A DNA stretch of 64,000 nt from Cotesia glomerata. Taxonomy: Eukaryota; Arthropoda; Insecta; Hymenoptera; Braconidae. The stretch's first letter is position 1. Every line of letters starts with the position of its first letter. Both the position numbers and the translations under genes were made by a program. Positions 13,662-23,530 of this stretch are shown here, in pieces. The notes below the pieces were generated by a model. That model ran no database searches, had not been told where the DNA came from, and worked only from the letters and a program-made list of their open reading frames with translations. The stretch lies in contig NC_058163.1 of NCBI RefSeq assembly GCF_020080835.1, positions 2,019,318 through 2,083,317 on the forward strand. The letters run 5' to 3'.

Positions 13662-15140
13662 TGTAATAGTAATGATAGTAATCATAACAATAAAAGTGTA
13701 AATGATGGTATACAACGGGATGTAGAAGCAGTAGATAGTCATCAAGATCACAAGGTAATTGGGATGGATAAGTTTTTTTTTTTTTTTTTTTTTTGTAATC
13801 ACTTGGTGACGGATGCATGAAAGGTGATGGAGCTTTAATTATTTTATTAAATTTATTTAATATCATCGTTTTATAGAGACATTTTTTATCGTTGTTTGAA
13901 TTTTAGGTTATAGTGAAGAAAATTTGAAGAAATAATTTTTTAATAAATATCTAACAGCTAAAAAATTATTTATTCGGGTTGTTATAAAAAAATTTTATAA
14001 ATTAAACGTAGTAGAACTTTTAAAACAATTAAATAAATATCATAACCTAAAATGGAACAAAGAAAACGGTGTAATAAATCTCAAAACTAATACAAAAAAT
14101 TATTTTAAAAAATATCTTGGAAAATGATTGAAAAAATATTCTTGAATTTTAGCTAAATAAATAATAAAAAAATTTATTTTATTCTGATTTGTTATTTTAG
14201 GGTAATGGCGTTAAACCATTATTACCACCAAGAGATCAAAAACGCGCGCCAGCTCGCCCGCCAAAAGATAATCTACGTTTATCCACGCGTAATAGTACTA
14301 TTAATGATAACAATGACAATACTAGTAGTAATACCGGAATAGAATCATCGATAGTATCACAACCGACGCCACAGCAATTGCAAACGATTCAAAAATACAA
14401 GGTAAATTTTTTATTTTTTAAAATTTGGGTTGTTTTGCTTACTTTATTTATCTTGTTTATTTAGGAACAATTGAGACAGCGCAAAGACTTTGAGGAGAGA
14501 CGGGAATTTCTTAACCAATCTTTGCGCGGTTCACAGAAACTCCATGCTCTTGAGAGCCATGCGAAACAACTTGCTGGACAGGAAAATCCGGCTTACAACC
14601 AAGATGAGGTTACAAACACCACGGGGAATGTACGGAAGGAAAAAGAACAAACTTCGGGTCAAGCTAGTCCGAAAGTTGCTGCTGATGAATTGCCAGAAGA
14701 TCCGAAAATTTTATGTAAGTTATTTATCATCTTTCTAATTTACAATTTTTATTACCTTTTTTAGAGAGAGAGAAAAAAACTTTAAAATAATTTTTATTTT
14801 ATGATAAAAAATAATCCCCGCCCGTCGTAATATTCAATCACATTTAATCCTCTTGGTGAGATAAAAAATACGTCCATCACATCTCATTTTTCTCTTTAGC
14901 ATATCTTTTTTCACATAAAACCTTTGAGTAACATTACTTTTTTTTATTAAAAAAAAAAACTGTGTTTAAAATTTTAATCCTATTTAAATTATATTATATA
15001 TATTTAGATTGCATTCGAAAATGCTCTATCTCTAGATAGATAATTAAGAACTATTAAGGATATAAGCTCATTTTGACATTACACTCATCGAGAGCTTTCA
15101 TTTGAGTACCCACATCAATTTTTCATATATTTTATATATT

Positions 15141-15213
<73 letters not shown>

Positions 15214-18200
15214 TATTTTTATGTATATATTTTATATATATTTTATATATATTTTATATTATATTTTATATTATATTATATTATATTATATTTTATATTA
15301 TATTTTATATATATATATTTTATATATATATATGTATATATGAAAAATATATCAAATATGCATGTGGGTACTCAAATGAAAGCTCTCGATGAGTGTAATG
15401 TCAAAATGAGTTTATATCTTTAAAAATGTCAATAGTTAAAAAAGTACAGTGCAATTTAACTAAAGTCATTAGTTAATAAATCAAAATTTGATTTATATTG
15501 ATAATTATTAGTAAAATGAATTTTTTTTTCCAGCTTACGGAGAAGTGGTAGCAACTCTGGAAAGATTACAATTACAATTAAGGAATCTATCAGGTGCCTT
15601 AGGTATATCAGGACCAGGTGTAGAAGCCGAATTAGAAGCAGTCCGTTCATTAGTCCAACAGCGTCGTTTCGCGACGGCATTAGCGACCCACAATTTTATA
15701 AAAACAAAACTTCGTACTGGAAAATTGCACAAAGCTTACAATGATGACGCGTCGAATTTAGCGCGTGATTGCGTTGAATTATTCGAAGAATGTCAAACAA
15801 CCCAGACTGTTAAATCGCCCGAAACATTAGCGATAATTGAAGAATTAACTGGGTTATTAACCAGTTATGACATGGAAGGATTATTATTTGCTCACGATTC
15901 AATAATTTCATATTGCGACGGCATACAATTAAAAGACGGTCCATTGTCATCGTCAGCAAGTGAGCAATCATTAAGCCGTCATTCGAGTTTGCGTGACTCG
16001 TTGCGTAATACCGATAATATTAAAATAATTAAAATAGAAAAAACCAATGAACCACTTGGTGCTACTGTACGTAATGAGGGAGATGCTGTCATCATAGGTA
16101 ATTTATTTTATTACAGTCATTTATTCCTTACATCAACTATAATCAATAAATAATTATTTTTTTTTTATTTTTATTTAGGACGCGTTGTTCGTGGAGGCGC
16201 TGCTGATAAATCAGGGCTGTTTAATGAAGGCGATGAAGTACTTGAAGTTAATGGCGTTGAAATGCGTGGCAAAAGTGTTAATGAAGTGTGCGATATACTC
16301 GCTAGCATGCAAGGCAGCTTAACATTTATAGTTTTACCAGCTTCGTCAGTCGTCCGCAGTAACAGTGACAGTAGACTTGAAGATAATAATTTGGTAAGTA
16401 AAAAAAAAAGTTCTATTGTATATATATGAAGCTAATTAATTTTATTTATTAGATACATCACGTAAGAGCGCACTTTGATTACGACCCTGAAGAGGATCCT
16501 TACATCCCATGCCGTGAATTAGGTATAAGTTTCCAGAAGGGCGATGTATTGCACGTAATATCTCAAGATGACTCTAATTGGTGGCAGGCTTATCGTGAAG
16601 GCGAAGAAGATCAAACTTTAGCCGGCTTAATACCCAGTCAAGCGTTTCAACACCAGTGAGTATCATCAATTTATTGTATCCGATTACATAAATGGGATCT
16701 TTATTAATTAATTATTGTTTTTATCGTTACATAAGGCGCGAGTCGATGAAACAAACGATAACTGGCGGTAAAACAACACTCAGAAGTTCAAAGAAGTCTA
16801 GTACGTTGTTATGCACACGGAAAAATCCAAAGAAAAAGAAGAAGAGGGCTAAATTTGGTGGGAGTATCAATGATGATGGTTATCCTAGTTATTCAACAAC
16901 GACGATTGATGGTAATTTTATTTTTGAGTTTGTTATTATGATATTTTTTTAATTTATATTATTAAGAGAATAAAAAAATTATCTATCTCTATAGATGCAT
17001 AATTAAGAAATGACCTTATATCTTGAAAACTATTTACATTTTTGAAGATATAAGCTCATCCCGACATTAAACTCATCGAGACCTTTCATTTGAGTACCCA
17101 CATCAATTTTTCATATATTTTATATATTAATTTATATTATATACATGTATATATGAAAAATATATCAAAAATGCATGTGGGTACTCAAATCAAAACTCTT
17201 GATTAGTGTAACATCGGGATGAGCTTATATTTTTAAAATCACCAATAATTAAGAAAGTACAGTGCAATTTAACAAGAGTCATTATTTAATAAATACCTTG
17301 TATCTTGTGAACTATTGACATTTTTAAAGATATAAGCCAACCCCGACATTACACGTATTGATACCTTTCATTTGAGTACCCACATCAATTTTTCATATAT
17401 TTCATATATTTATATATATTATATATATGTATATATTAAAAATATATTAAAAATTGATGTAGGTACTCAAATGAAAGCTCTTGATGAGCGTAATATCAAA
17501 ATGAGCTTATATCGTTAAAAAGGTCAATATTTAAGAAAGTACAGTGCAATTTAACAAAAATAATTATTTAATAAAGCAAAATTTTATTTACATAATTTTT
17601 TTAACTTACTACAGATTACGATAGCGAAGAAGTATTAACTTATGAGGAAGTAGCATTGTATTACCCTCGTGCAAGTCATAAAAGGCCAATAGTACTTATA
17701 GGACCGCCGAATATTGGACGCCATGAATTGAGACAACGTCTGATGCAAGACAGCGAGCGTTTTGCTGCAGCTATACCACGTAATTAAAATAAAATTTTTT
17801 TATTAATTTAATTAAAGTGAATAATATTTATTAAATGAATAATACTTACAAATAGATACAAGTAGACCACGCAAAGGCTCTGAAGTTGACGGACAGGATT
17901 ATCACTTCATAACCCGGCAGCAGTTCGAGACAGACATCGTGGGTCGTAAATTTGTGGAGCATGGGGAGTATGAAAAAGCTTATTACGGTACATCTATCGA
18001 AGCAATACGTAGTGTCGTTAATTCCGGTAAAATTTGTGTATTAAATTTACATCCGCAGAGTTTAAAAATATTACGTAATTCGGATCTAAAACCTTATGTC
18101 GTATTCGTCGCACCACCTAGTTTAGAAAAGTTGAGACAAAAGCGAATTAAGAACAATGAAAATTACAAAGAAGACGAGCTTAAAGATATTATTGAAAAGG

Positions 18201-18346
18201 CACGCGATATGGAAGACAAGTACGGACATTTATTTGATATGATTATTATTAATAATGATACCGATCGTGCTTATAATCAACTTTTAACAGAAATTAATTC
18301 TTTGGAGAGAGAGCCTCAGTGGGTACCTGCCACTTGGGTTCAGTGA
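303..18346 (+). CDS. sdt: Stardust / PALS1-type MAGUK scaffold, 5'-partial (12 exons seen)
   Basis: Apical polarity scaffold that binds Crumbs and Patj in epithelia. Exons read: 303-403, 476-638, 1389-1561, 11678-13754, 14201-14401, 14465-14714, 15534-16097, 16179-16393, 16453-16655, 16736-16911, 17615-17779, 17856-18346. All junctions are GT-AG and total 4779 nt, 1592 residues plus stop, so the frame closes. Domain order, in residues counted from 303: low-complexity Ser/Pro/Asn-rich N-part (1-905, with an Asn run from an AAT repeat near 13627-13663); a conserved charged segment starting EQLRQRKDFEERREF (about 906); L27 region (about 990-1130); PDZ with EPLGATVRNEGDAVIIG (about 1155-1240); SH3 (about 1250-1315); Lys-rich hook; guanylate kinase-like domain whose P-loop is degenerate (GPPNIGRHELRQ), ending in WVPATWVQ. 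The degenerate P-loop is normal for this family. The first exon seen opens in phase 0 with no usable ATG, so the 5' end lies upstream. The giant exon is not removable as a cassette: skipping it shifts the frame. Confidence 0.93.
2163..2880 (-). mobile_element. Decayed non-LTR retrotransposon (LINE), 3' end of the reverse-transcriptase ORF
   Basis: Reading the minus strand gives the typical C-terminal end of an insect LINE polymerase: YYGLFESVINYGIIAWGGAY (about 2610-2670) and, further on in another frame, INTRSRQLTLPKINRTLSTK and YFNLLPNNLK (2209-2469). A frameshift near 2465-2480 separates the two parts. The element ends in a (TAAA)n tail, seen on the plus strand as (TTTA)n at 2165-2191. The 5' part is missing. 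Antisense to sdt and not functional. Clade (Jockey/R1/CR1-like) cannot be settled from this fragment. Confidence 0.82.
7032..7057 (+). CDS. sdt: Probable alternative first coding exon of stardust
   Basis: Inside the 10-kb intron an ATG in an ideal start context (gccaccATGAGG) opens a short reading frame, MRILKTLH plus two bases (TG), followed directly by a donor GTAGGT. The leftover phase is exactly what the giant exon at 11678 needs: the joined codon is TGG and the frame continues SRRRSATSVNDIQ. An isoform of 1455 residues lacking the first 145 would result. The 130 bases upstream are relatively GC-richer and could hold the promoter. Insect sdt is known to have several isoforms, but this exon itself is an inference from context, phase and splice signal. 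Confidence 0.58.
8715..9656 (-). repeat. GGTAAAAGCCCC element, copy 1 (truncated, inverted)
   Basis: Reverse-complement match to 10486-11360 and to 43190-43980. Its outer end at 9640-9656 reads TTGGAGCTTTTACCTTA. Shared internal landmarks include TATCCGGATAC (near 9450), GACAGCCAGTCGACAGCGCT (near 9140) and GAGCGTCTATTTTCTTAA (near 8910). It lacks the ~200-bp tail present in the other copies. No protein-coding capacity is visible. Confidence 0.8.
10486..11580 (+). repeat. GGTAAAAGCCCC element, copy 2
   Basis: Begins TTAAAAGCCCCAATTATTGACAC and carries an internal inverted end GTCAATAATTGGGGCTTTTACCTTA at 11333-11357. It then continues with a ~200-bp tail (ACAACAGGTTATGGGCCCGG near 11510) shared with the copy at 42966-44311. 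With copy 1 it forms an inverted repeat of about 0.9-kb arms and a ~0.8-kb spacer, ending about 100 bp before the giant sdt exon. Confidence 0.8.
11744..11818 (+). promoter_or_regulatory. Three consecutive stem-loops inside the giant sdt exon
   Basis: Three perfect inverted repeats follow one another with only one base between neighbours. First: 12-bp stem GCTACGTGAATC, loop AAAG (11744-11771). Second: 7-bp stem CCCACAT, 13-base loop (11773-11799). Third: 7-bp stem CCCGGGG, loop GTAA (11801-11818). They sit 67 nt into the 2077-nt exon and in coding sequence for RESKDSRSPHIPPDEMWVPGV. A role as an RNA element is inferred; Drosophila sdt mRNA is apically localised through an alternatively spliced coding exon. 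Confidence 0.5.
15040..15475. repeat. GTACCCACAT fold-back element A with expanded (TA)n loop
   Basis: Left arm ends GAGTACCCACATCAATTTTT (15102-15121). Right arm is its inverse, ATGCATGTGGGTACTCAAAT (15358-15377), continuing GAAAGCTCTCGATGAGTGTAA. The loop is a long (TA)n / TTTTATAT microsatellite. Lies in the sdt intron before the L27 exon. The open frame across it is repeat-derived. Confidence 0.85.
17005..17540. repeat. GTACCCACAT fold-back elements B and C (tandem pair)
   Basis: Two consecutive palindromes in the sdt intron between hook and guanylate-kinase exons. B has arms at 17094-17110 and about 17170-17190. C has arms at 17378-17395 and 17455-17470. They are separated by the unit's characteristic CTTGTATCTTGTGAACTATT segment, and C is followed by AAGAAAGTACAGTGCAATTT. 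Confidence 0.82.
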
Positions 18347-18750
18347 TACGCGATTGATATTAATTATAATAACGTTAAATAAATTTATTCATCACAATTT
18401 TATTTTTAACGATTAACGATATTGCTTAATGCCAAATTATTTTTATAATTTTTGTCTATTGAGATTTTTTAATTTTTTTTAAGGCATGATTACTTAAAAA
18501 GTGTAAATAATTATTGTTTTAAAAAAACTTGAATTAATTAATTTAATTTAAAAAATTAATTTTTTAATTGGAAATTAAAAAAAAAAAATCGAATTTTTTT
18601 TAATTAAAATTTTTTAAAAAGTGTGAATTTTTATCATTTTAAAGAAATTAAATTATTTTATTTAAAAAATTAATTTTTTAATTCACGGAAAGAAATTTGT
18701 TTCAAAAAATTATTTAAAAAAAATTTCATTTTTTTATTTTTTAAAATTTC

Positions 18751-18930
18751 TACACGGAAAGAACAAGATTACACTGAGTATAATCCCAGATGATACTGAG
18801 TATAATCCCAGATGATACTGAGTATAATCTGAATTTTTTTAAATGCTATCTGAAATTTTTTTACACCACAGATATCACTGAGTATAATCTGGGATGATAT
18901 CCAGTGTCATCTTGTTTTTTCCGTGTTGGA
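18751..18930. mobile_element. Small inverted-repeat element with internal GATACTGAGTATAATC repeats
   Basis: The ends are inverted: ACACGGAAAGAACAAGAT at the left and ATCTTGTTTTTTCCGTGT at the right. Inside, a 22-bp unit, GATACTGAGTATAATCCCA plus spacer, is repeated about three times and then returns in modified form (GATATCACTGAGTATAATCT). The structure resembles a MITE. No coding capacity. Confidence 0.65.
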
Positions 18931-19105
18931 AATTAAAAAAAAAATGAATTTTTTTTATTTTATTAAATTAAAATTAAAAAATAAAATATCAAAAATCATG
19001 AAATAAAATTCTAAATTGAAATTAAAAAAACATAAAAATATTTCAAATAATTTTTTACACAAATCTAAAAAAAGTTATCAAAAAGCATATAAATAAAAAT
19101 ATATA

Positions 19106-19211
<106 letters not shown>

Positions 19212-20039
19212 GGAGATTTTTTTGTTGAATTTAAAATATTTAAAAAATAAAATGAGTATTAAAGACATATTTAAAAAAAACTTAAACAATCATAAGAAAA
19301 TCGTCCAGATAAATAAATAAATCTGTGCCAATAAGAAAATAAAAATATATATGAGAATGCCAGTAAATTGGTGTCTACGTATGAGTAAAAAATATCAAAC
19401 TTAAAACAAATTATCAAGCGAAAATTTGTGACTAGTATATTTAATGAAAAATAATAAATAAAATAAAACGACTATAGAGTATTAAACGCTCATTATCACT
19501 TAAAATAAAATGTGTATAATAAATTAACAGATAGAAAAATCGTATAGTAGAATCGGTGTTTAGGAATCGTATTTCGAAGACTTAATTAATTAAAAATAAA
19601 TGAGAACAAGACAAAAAAAAAAAAAAACTAGAATGAAAATATATTCGCCGTTTATAATTAAATTTTCTTTTAATCATTTTTTTAAATTAATAAATTTTAA
19701 ATTATTGTAAAGCTTGAAATTGTTGATAAAAAAAATACACGTCCGTTGTTGTAAATAATTGTGCAATTGTATAGAAAAAATAATTAATTATGAATGAGTG
19801 TGTGATTAAAAATTATTAAAAACTAATGTAATTTTTTTTATTGATTATTGTAATTATTATATAATTGATTTATTGATTAATTAGTATTTTCATTAAATCA
19901 TCTTCATTAATCATTAATCATTTATTGTTATTCATGTTTACTTAATGTTAATTGAATAAAAAGTTGAAAAAAAAAAATATTTATAATTACCATATTTTAT
20001 ATTTGCAGCATCCATCACTTAAAAATTAATCATAATTAA

Positions 20040-20530
20040 GAAATTACCTTGTATCTTGTGAACTATTGATATTTTTAAAGATATTCGTTCATCTTGATGT
20101 TACATTCATCAAGACCTTTTATTTGAGTACCCACATCAATTTTTCATATATTTCATATATTTTCGATATTTCACAAATACCATATATATATATAATATAT
20201 AAAAAATGCCATGTGGGTACTTAAATGAAAGGTCTTGATAAGTGTAACATCGAAATGAGTTTATATCTTAAAAAATGGAAATAATTAACAAATGACCTTG
20301 TATCTTGTGAAATATTGACATTTTTAAAGATATAAGCTCATCTTGACGTTATACTCATTGAGACCTTTCATTTGAATACCCACATCAATTTTTCATATAT
20401 TTTATATATTTATATATATATTACATATATGTATATATGAAAAATATACCAAAAATGCATGTGGGTACTCAAATGAAAGCTGTTGATGAGTGTTATACCG
20501 AGATGAGCTTATATCTTTAAAAACGTCAAT
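20040..20530. repeat. GTACCCACAT fold-back elements D and E (tandem pair)
   Basis: D has arms GTACCCACATCAATTTTTCA (20129) and CATGTGGGTACTTAAATG (about 20210). E has arms AATACCCACATCAATTTTTC (about 20376) and CATGTGGGTACTCAAATG (about 20459). The two units share the TTGTATCTTGTGAA spacer. Confidence 0.82.
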
Positions 20531-20788
20531 AGTTAAAAAATTACAGTACAATTTAACAAAAGTCATTATTTAATAAAGCAAAGTTTTATTTATTTATAGT
20601 TGACAAGTTACCGCAAGGTTGCTAGTTAATTGTTATTCATGTTTATTAAATGTTAATTGAATAAAAAAATGTATAATTACCATATTTTATATTTCCAGCT
20701 TACAAATAAATCCTAATTAAATAAAAAAAAAAACCTGAAAAATTGGATTATTAAATATTTTATTTACCATAAAAAAAATTACAAGAAT

Positions 20789-21754
20789 CTATCGCCGCTT
20801 TCTCCCCCCGACTTTCTTCTTCAAATTACGCTCTCCTTTACCAGCCTTAGGTTTCTTCCCGGACTTACTTCCAGCAACCTTCTTGCCCTTCTTCCTAGCA
20901 GAATGTTGATTATCAGCCTCCCTGATGACCTGAGCAGCGGTCTGGACATTAACAATATCCTTGTGAGTCTTCTTATTAATAATATCATTAACCAACGAAG
21001 CATTGATCTTCCTCTCATCAACAGGGTTCATGGCAACGGCCTTGCGCTTCTTGATCAACCCGGGGACCTGGTGGAGAAGCTTGTCCTTGGCGTCCTTCTC
21101 TTTAGGCAGCTTCCCCTGGAACTTACCAACAGAAGCCGTGGAGACTCTGGCGACAGTGGTGGCCACAGCGAGCTGCTTGGAGCTGGAGAACTTCTCGTCA
21201 CTGGGAATCCCGACCTTGGGCAGCTTGATGTCATTAGCACGAGCAATATTCCGGAGTCGCTGGAGCTCGTTCTTGCTAACTCGCTCCTCTTTCTTCTTAA
21301 GCGCCTCCTGGATGGGGTTGTCATTCTTGCCGTTGATCTCCACGCACCAGTCCTTCTGCTCCAGGGATTTATTCTTTTTATATCCGTAAAGCGGGATCCA
21401 CTTACCGAGCTCCTCGTCCCATTCCAGCTTGGACTTGGCCTTCTTCTGCTTGCGGATTCCCTTCTCCTTGGCGAACTTCTCCCACTTGGTCAGCGGCTTC
21501 GGCTTGGGAACTACTCTTCCACGTGGTAAGCTTGTCTGCGGCTTAGGAAGCTCTGCTACAATTGACTCGTCAACCCGCTTCACTGGCAACTCCCATATTT
21601 TATTTATTAAAAATTGCGTGTTGCTCTGCGTCAATGATTTTAAATAATCACTCCCGTTTGATTTTAAACTCGTTATGTCCACTGGAGTATCATCAAACAC
21701 GCACAAACTTCCTACGTCAATGCTCACGTCTTTTTCGGTATTTTCTACTCCCAT
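20789..21754 (-). CDS. RRS1: Ribosome biogenesis regulatory protein RRS1
   Basis: Intronless 321-residue protein matching RRS1, a nucleolar factor that with RPF2 brings 5S RNP (5S rRNA, RPL5, RPL11) into pre-60S particles. The N-terminal third has the family's conserved block: FLINKIWELPVKR, LPKPQTSLPRGRVVPKPKP, LTKWEKFAKEKGIRKQKKAK and WDEELGKWIPLYGYKKN. The C-terminus is a Lys/Arg-rich nucleolar targeting tail (GKKPKAGKGERNLKKKVGGR). Codon use is GC-richer than the surroundings, as expected of a highly expressed housekeeping gene. The start at 21754 gives MGVENTEKDVSIDVGSLC. It is divergent from the HIG1-domain gene. Confidence 0.96.
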   Translation of the reverse strand: MGVENTEKDVSIDVGSLCVFDDTPVDITSLKSNGSDYLKSLTQSNTQFLINKIWELPVKRVDESIVAELPKPQTSLPRGRVVPKPKPLTKWEKFAKEKGIRKQKKAKSKLEWDEELGKWIPLYGYKKNKSLEQKDWCVEINGKNDNPIQEALKKKEERVSKNELQRLRNIARANDIKLPKVGIPSDEKFSSSKQLAVATTVARVSTASVGKFQGKLPKEKDAKDKLLHQVPGLIKKRKAVAMNPVDERKINASLVNDIINKKTHKDIVNVQTAAQVIREADNQHSARKKGKKVAGSKSGKKPKAGKGERNLKKKVGGRKRR

Positions 21755-21907
21755 TTTTTTATTATTTTTAATTAAAATAAATTTTTTTTTTAGGTTAAAC
21801 TCACATGTGCTTTAGAATCTTTTTAAATCACTCAATATATTTAATCCGCAATCCGATGTTTTCTCTGAAAAATAATTAAGGTTATTTTTGTTCACTTTTG
21901 ATCCTGT

Positions 21908-21917
21908 AGGTGGCGCT
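21908..21917 (+). promoter_or_regulatory. CTCF-like insulator motif AGGTGGCGCT
   Basis: TGTAGGTGGCGCTAGTG lies 150 bp upstream of the RRS1 start, in the divergent spacer. It matches the insect CTCF core AGGTGGCGC. A single motif, no occupancy evidence. Confidence 0.4.
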
Positions 21918-22360
21918 AGTGATACGCCGCGAAATATTCAAACTTGTAATATGAAGTTAGCCGTCAGCTGTCAATTATTAAAAATTTTAATAACAAATTA
22001 ATTACACTAAAAAAATACTTGTCAAAATTTTTACTTGTTATTTTTATTAGTTTTCACATGTGGAATTTTTTAATTAAATTTAATTATTATAAATTCTAGA
22101 ATAATTTTCAATGTCTATCATAACTTGTAAATAATTATTTTTAAGATTTTTTCTTGGTAAGAAATTAAAACAGCTGTTTTTTATTATTTAAATTATTTTA
22201 AAATTATTATTAATAATAATAATAATAACATTTTTTTATCAATACAAATTTTATTATAATAAAAAATTCTATGGTTTTTATCATACTATTATTATTATTA
22301 TTGTTGTTGAAAGAAAAAAAAAATCAATTATTAAATCTTCTTACTTTACAATAATAATTT

Positions 22361-22400
22361 TGACGTCATTGTTGCATCAGGAAACATATTTTAATGACGT
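22361..22400. promoter_or_regulatory. Two CRE-like sites (TGACGTCA, TGACGTGA)
   Basis: A full palindromic TGACGTCA at 22361-22368 and a second TGACGTGA at 22395-22402 stand about 130-170 bp before the putative first-exon donor of the HIG1-domain gene at 22535. They are the classic ATF/CREB-type sites. The function is inferred. Confidence 0.4.
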
Positions 22401-23126
22401 GACTCCTCTCACATCTATTCTCACATACTTATATCTACTTGCGTCAACTCCAAATTACTAGTCTCATTCAACGCTCAGCTGATTATGGAGTCTCAGCGTT
22501 GTAACTCAATTATTTGATAGCTTATTAACAAATGGTATGTAAAAATTCAATTAATATAAATCTTTATCTAAAAAAATCACACTAATTGTATTTAGCTGCA
22601 TTAATAATTTTTTTTTTAATTGCTAAAAAATTAAAAAACAGTAAAAAAAAGAAATTTTTTCGACTTTGTCCTCATTCTCGCCAAGGTTAAGGTCGTAATA
22701 TTTTTAAACAATTAATTTATTTTTAATTAACACGTGATTAAAAGTTTAAGTTATTAATTATCACCATGTGATATGAACTTAGCTGTGTAAGTGAACGCTA
22801 ATTAAAATTTTTGTAATAAATTTTTCTCTTAAATTTCAACAATTAATTTCAATAAATACAAAAATTAATTTTTATTTTTTTTTTTTATAATAATTGATAG
22901 ATTTTTAAATTAATTTCTGTGATTTCTGTGATTTTTTATTGATTTTAATTTTTTCCTAACCTCAAAATTTAATATTTCATATTTTATGACGTAATATAAC
23001 GTAACATTGCGTAGTTAGATAAATTTTAAATATTTTATTTAATTTTCAGTGATAGCGTCGAAAAAATAGAACTCGAATTAAAGACAAAAAGTTTGCTGAT
23101 TAATTGATAATTAATAATTATTAAAA

Positions 23127-23530
23127 ATGGACCGTCGCAGAGAAATAATTGTTGATGAAACACCTATGCAACAAATGTGGAGAAGTTTTTCAGGCAATCC
23201 CTTTCTTATGGTTGGTAAGTAAATAATAAATCTATCACTAATAATTTTTTATTAAAAAAATTCAACGTGTAAAAGTTAAAAATTTTATTATTTTAAAATA
23301 ATTTTACAGGAGTCACTGGCTTCATAGCAACAGCAATAATAGGAGGCTACAGATTCGCAAAAAGACCCAAAGATTCACCACCTTCATTATTTTTAATCCA
23401 GCTCCGTGTAACAGCCCAGTCTGTGGTGGTCGGAAGTCTAGGAATCGGAATGCTCTACGGTATGGTAGACCACTGGATCTTGAACCCCAAACCCAAGAGG
23501 AAGGCTATCGCTGATGCTGAAAATAAATAA
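23127..23530 (+). CDS. HIG1 hypoxia-inducible domain protein (mitochondrial)
   Basis: Two coding exons, 23127-23214 and 23310-23530, give 102 residues. The HIG1 domain covers about residues 18-85: MWRSFSGNPFLMVGVTGF, two hydrophobic segments (GVTGFIATAIIGGY and SVVVGSLGIGMLYGMV) joined by a basic loop with YRFAKRPKDSP, and the R-x-x-AQ signature RVTAQS. Family members sit in the inner mitochondrial membrane and help assemble complex IV and supercomplexes. Whether it is the HIGD1 or HIGD2 type is not clear. A non-coding first exon probably ends at 22534 (donor GTATGT), joined to an acceptor before 23050; that 5' UTR model is inference. Confidence 0.88.

Noticed and set aside
11678..13754. Giant sdt exon as a skippable cassette, as in Drosophila exon 3
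   Set aside because: Length is 2077 nt (not a multiple of 3), and joining 1561 to 14201 changes the frame, so simple skipping would break the protein.
13600..13866. Open frames opposite the sdt Asn-rich run (Tyr- and Ile-rich peptides)
   Set aside because: They are translations of an AAT trinucleotide repeat and of the intron poly(T), on the strand opposite a supported exon.
15102..15392. Open frame MSTHINFSY with YIYIYI (also at 39430-39633)
   Set aside because: The same peptide appears at two loci because both are copies of the GTACCCACAT palindrome; the body is (TA)n.
20821..21771. Several frames overlapping RRS1 on both strands
   Set aside because: Shadows of the conserved RRS1 frame in GC-richer coding sequence.
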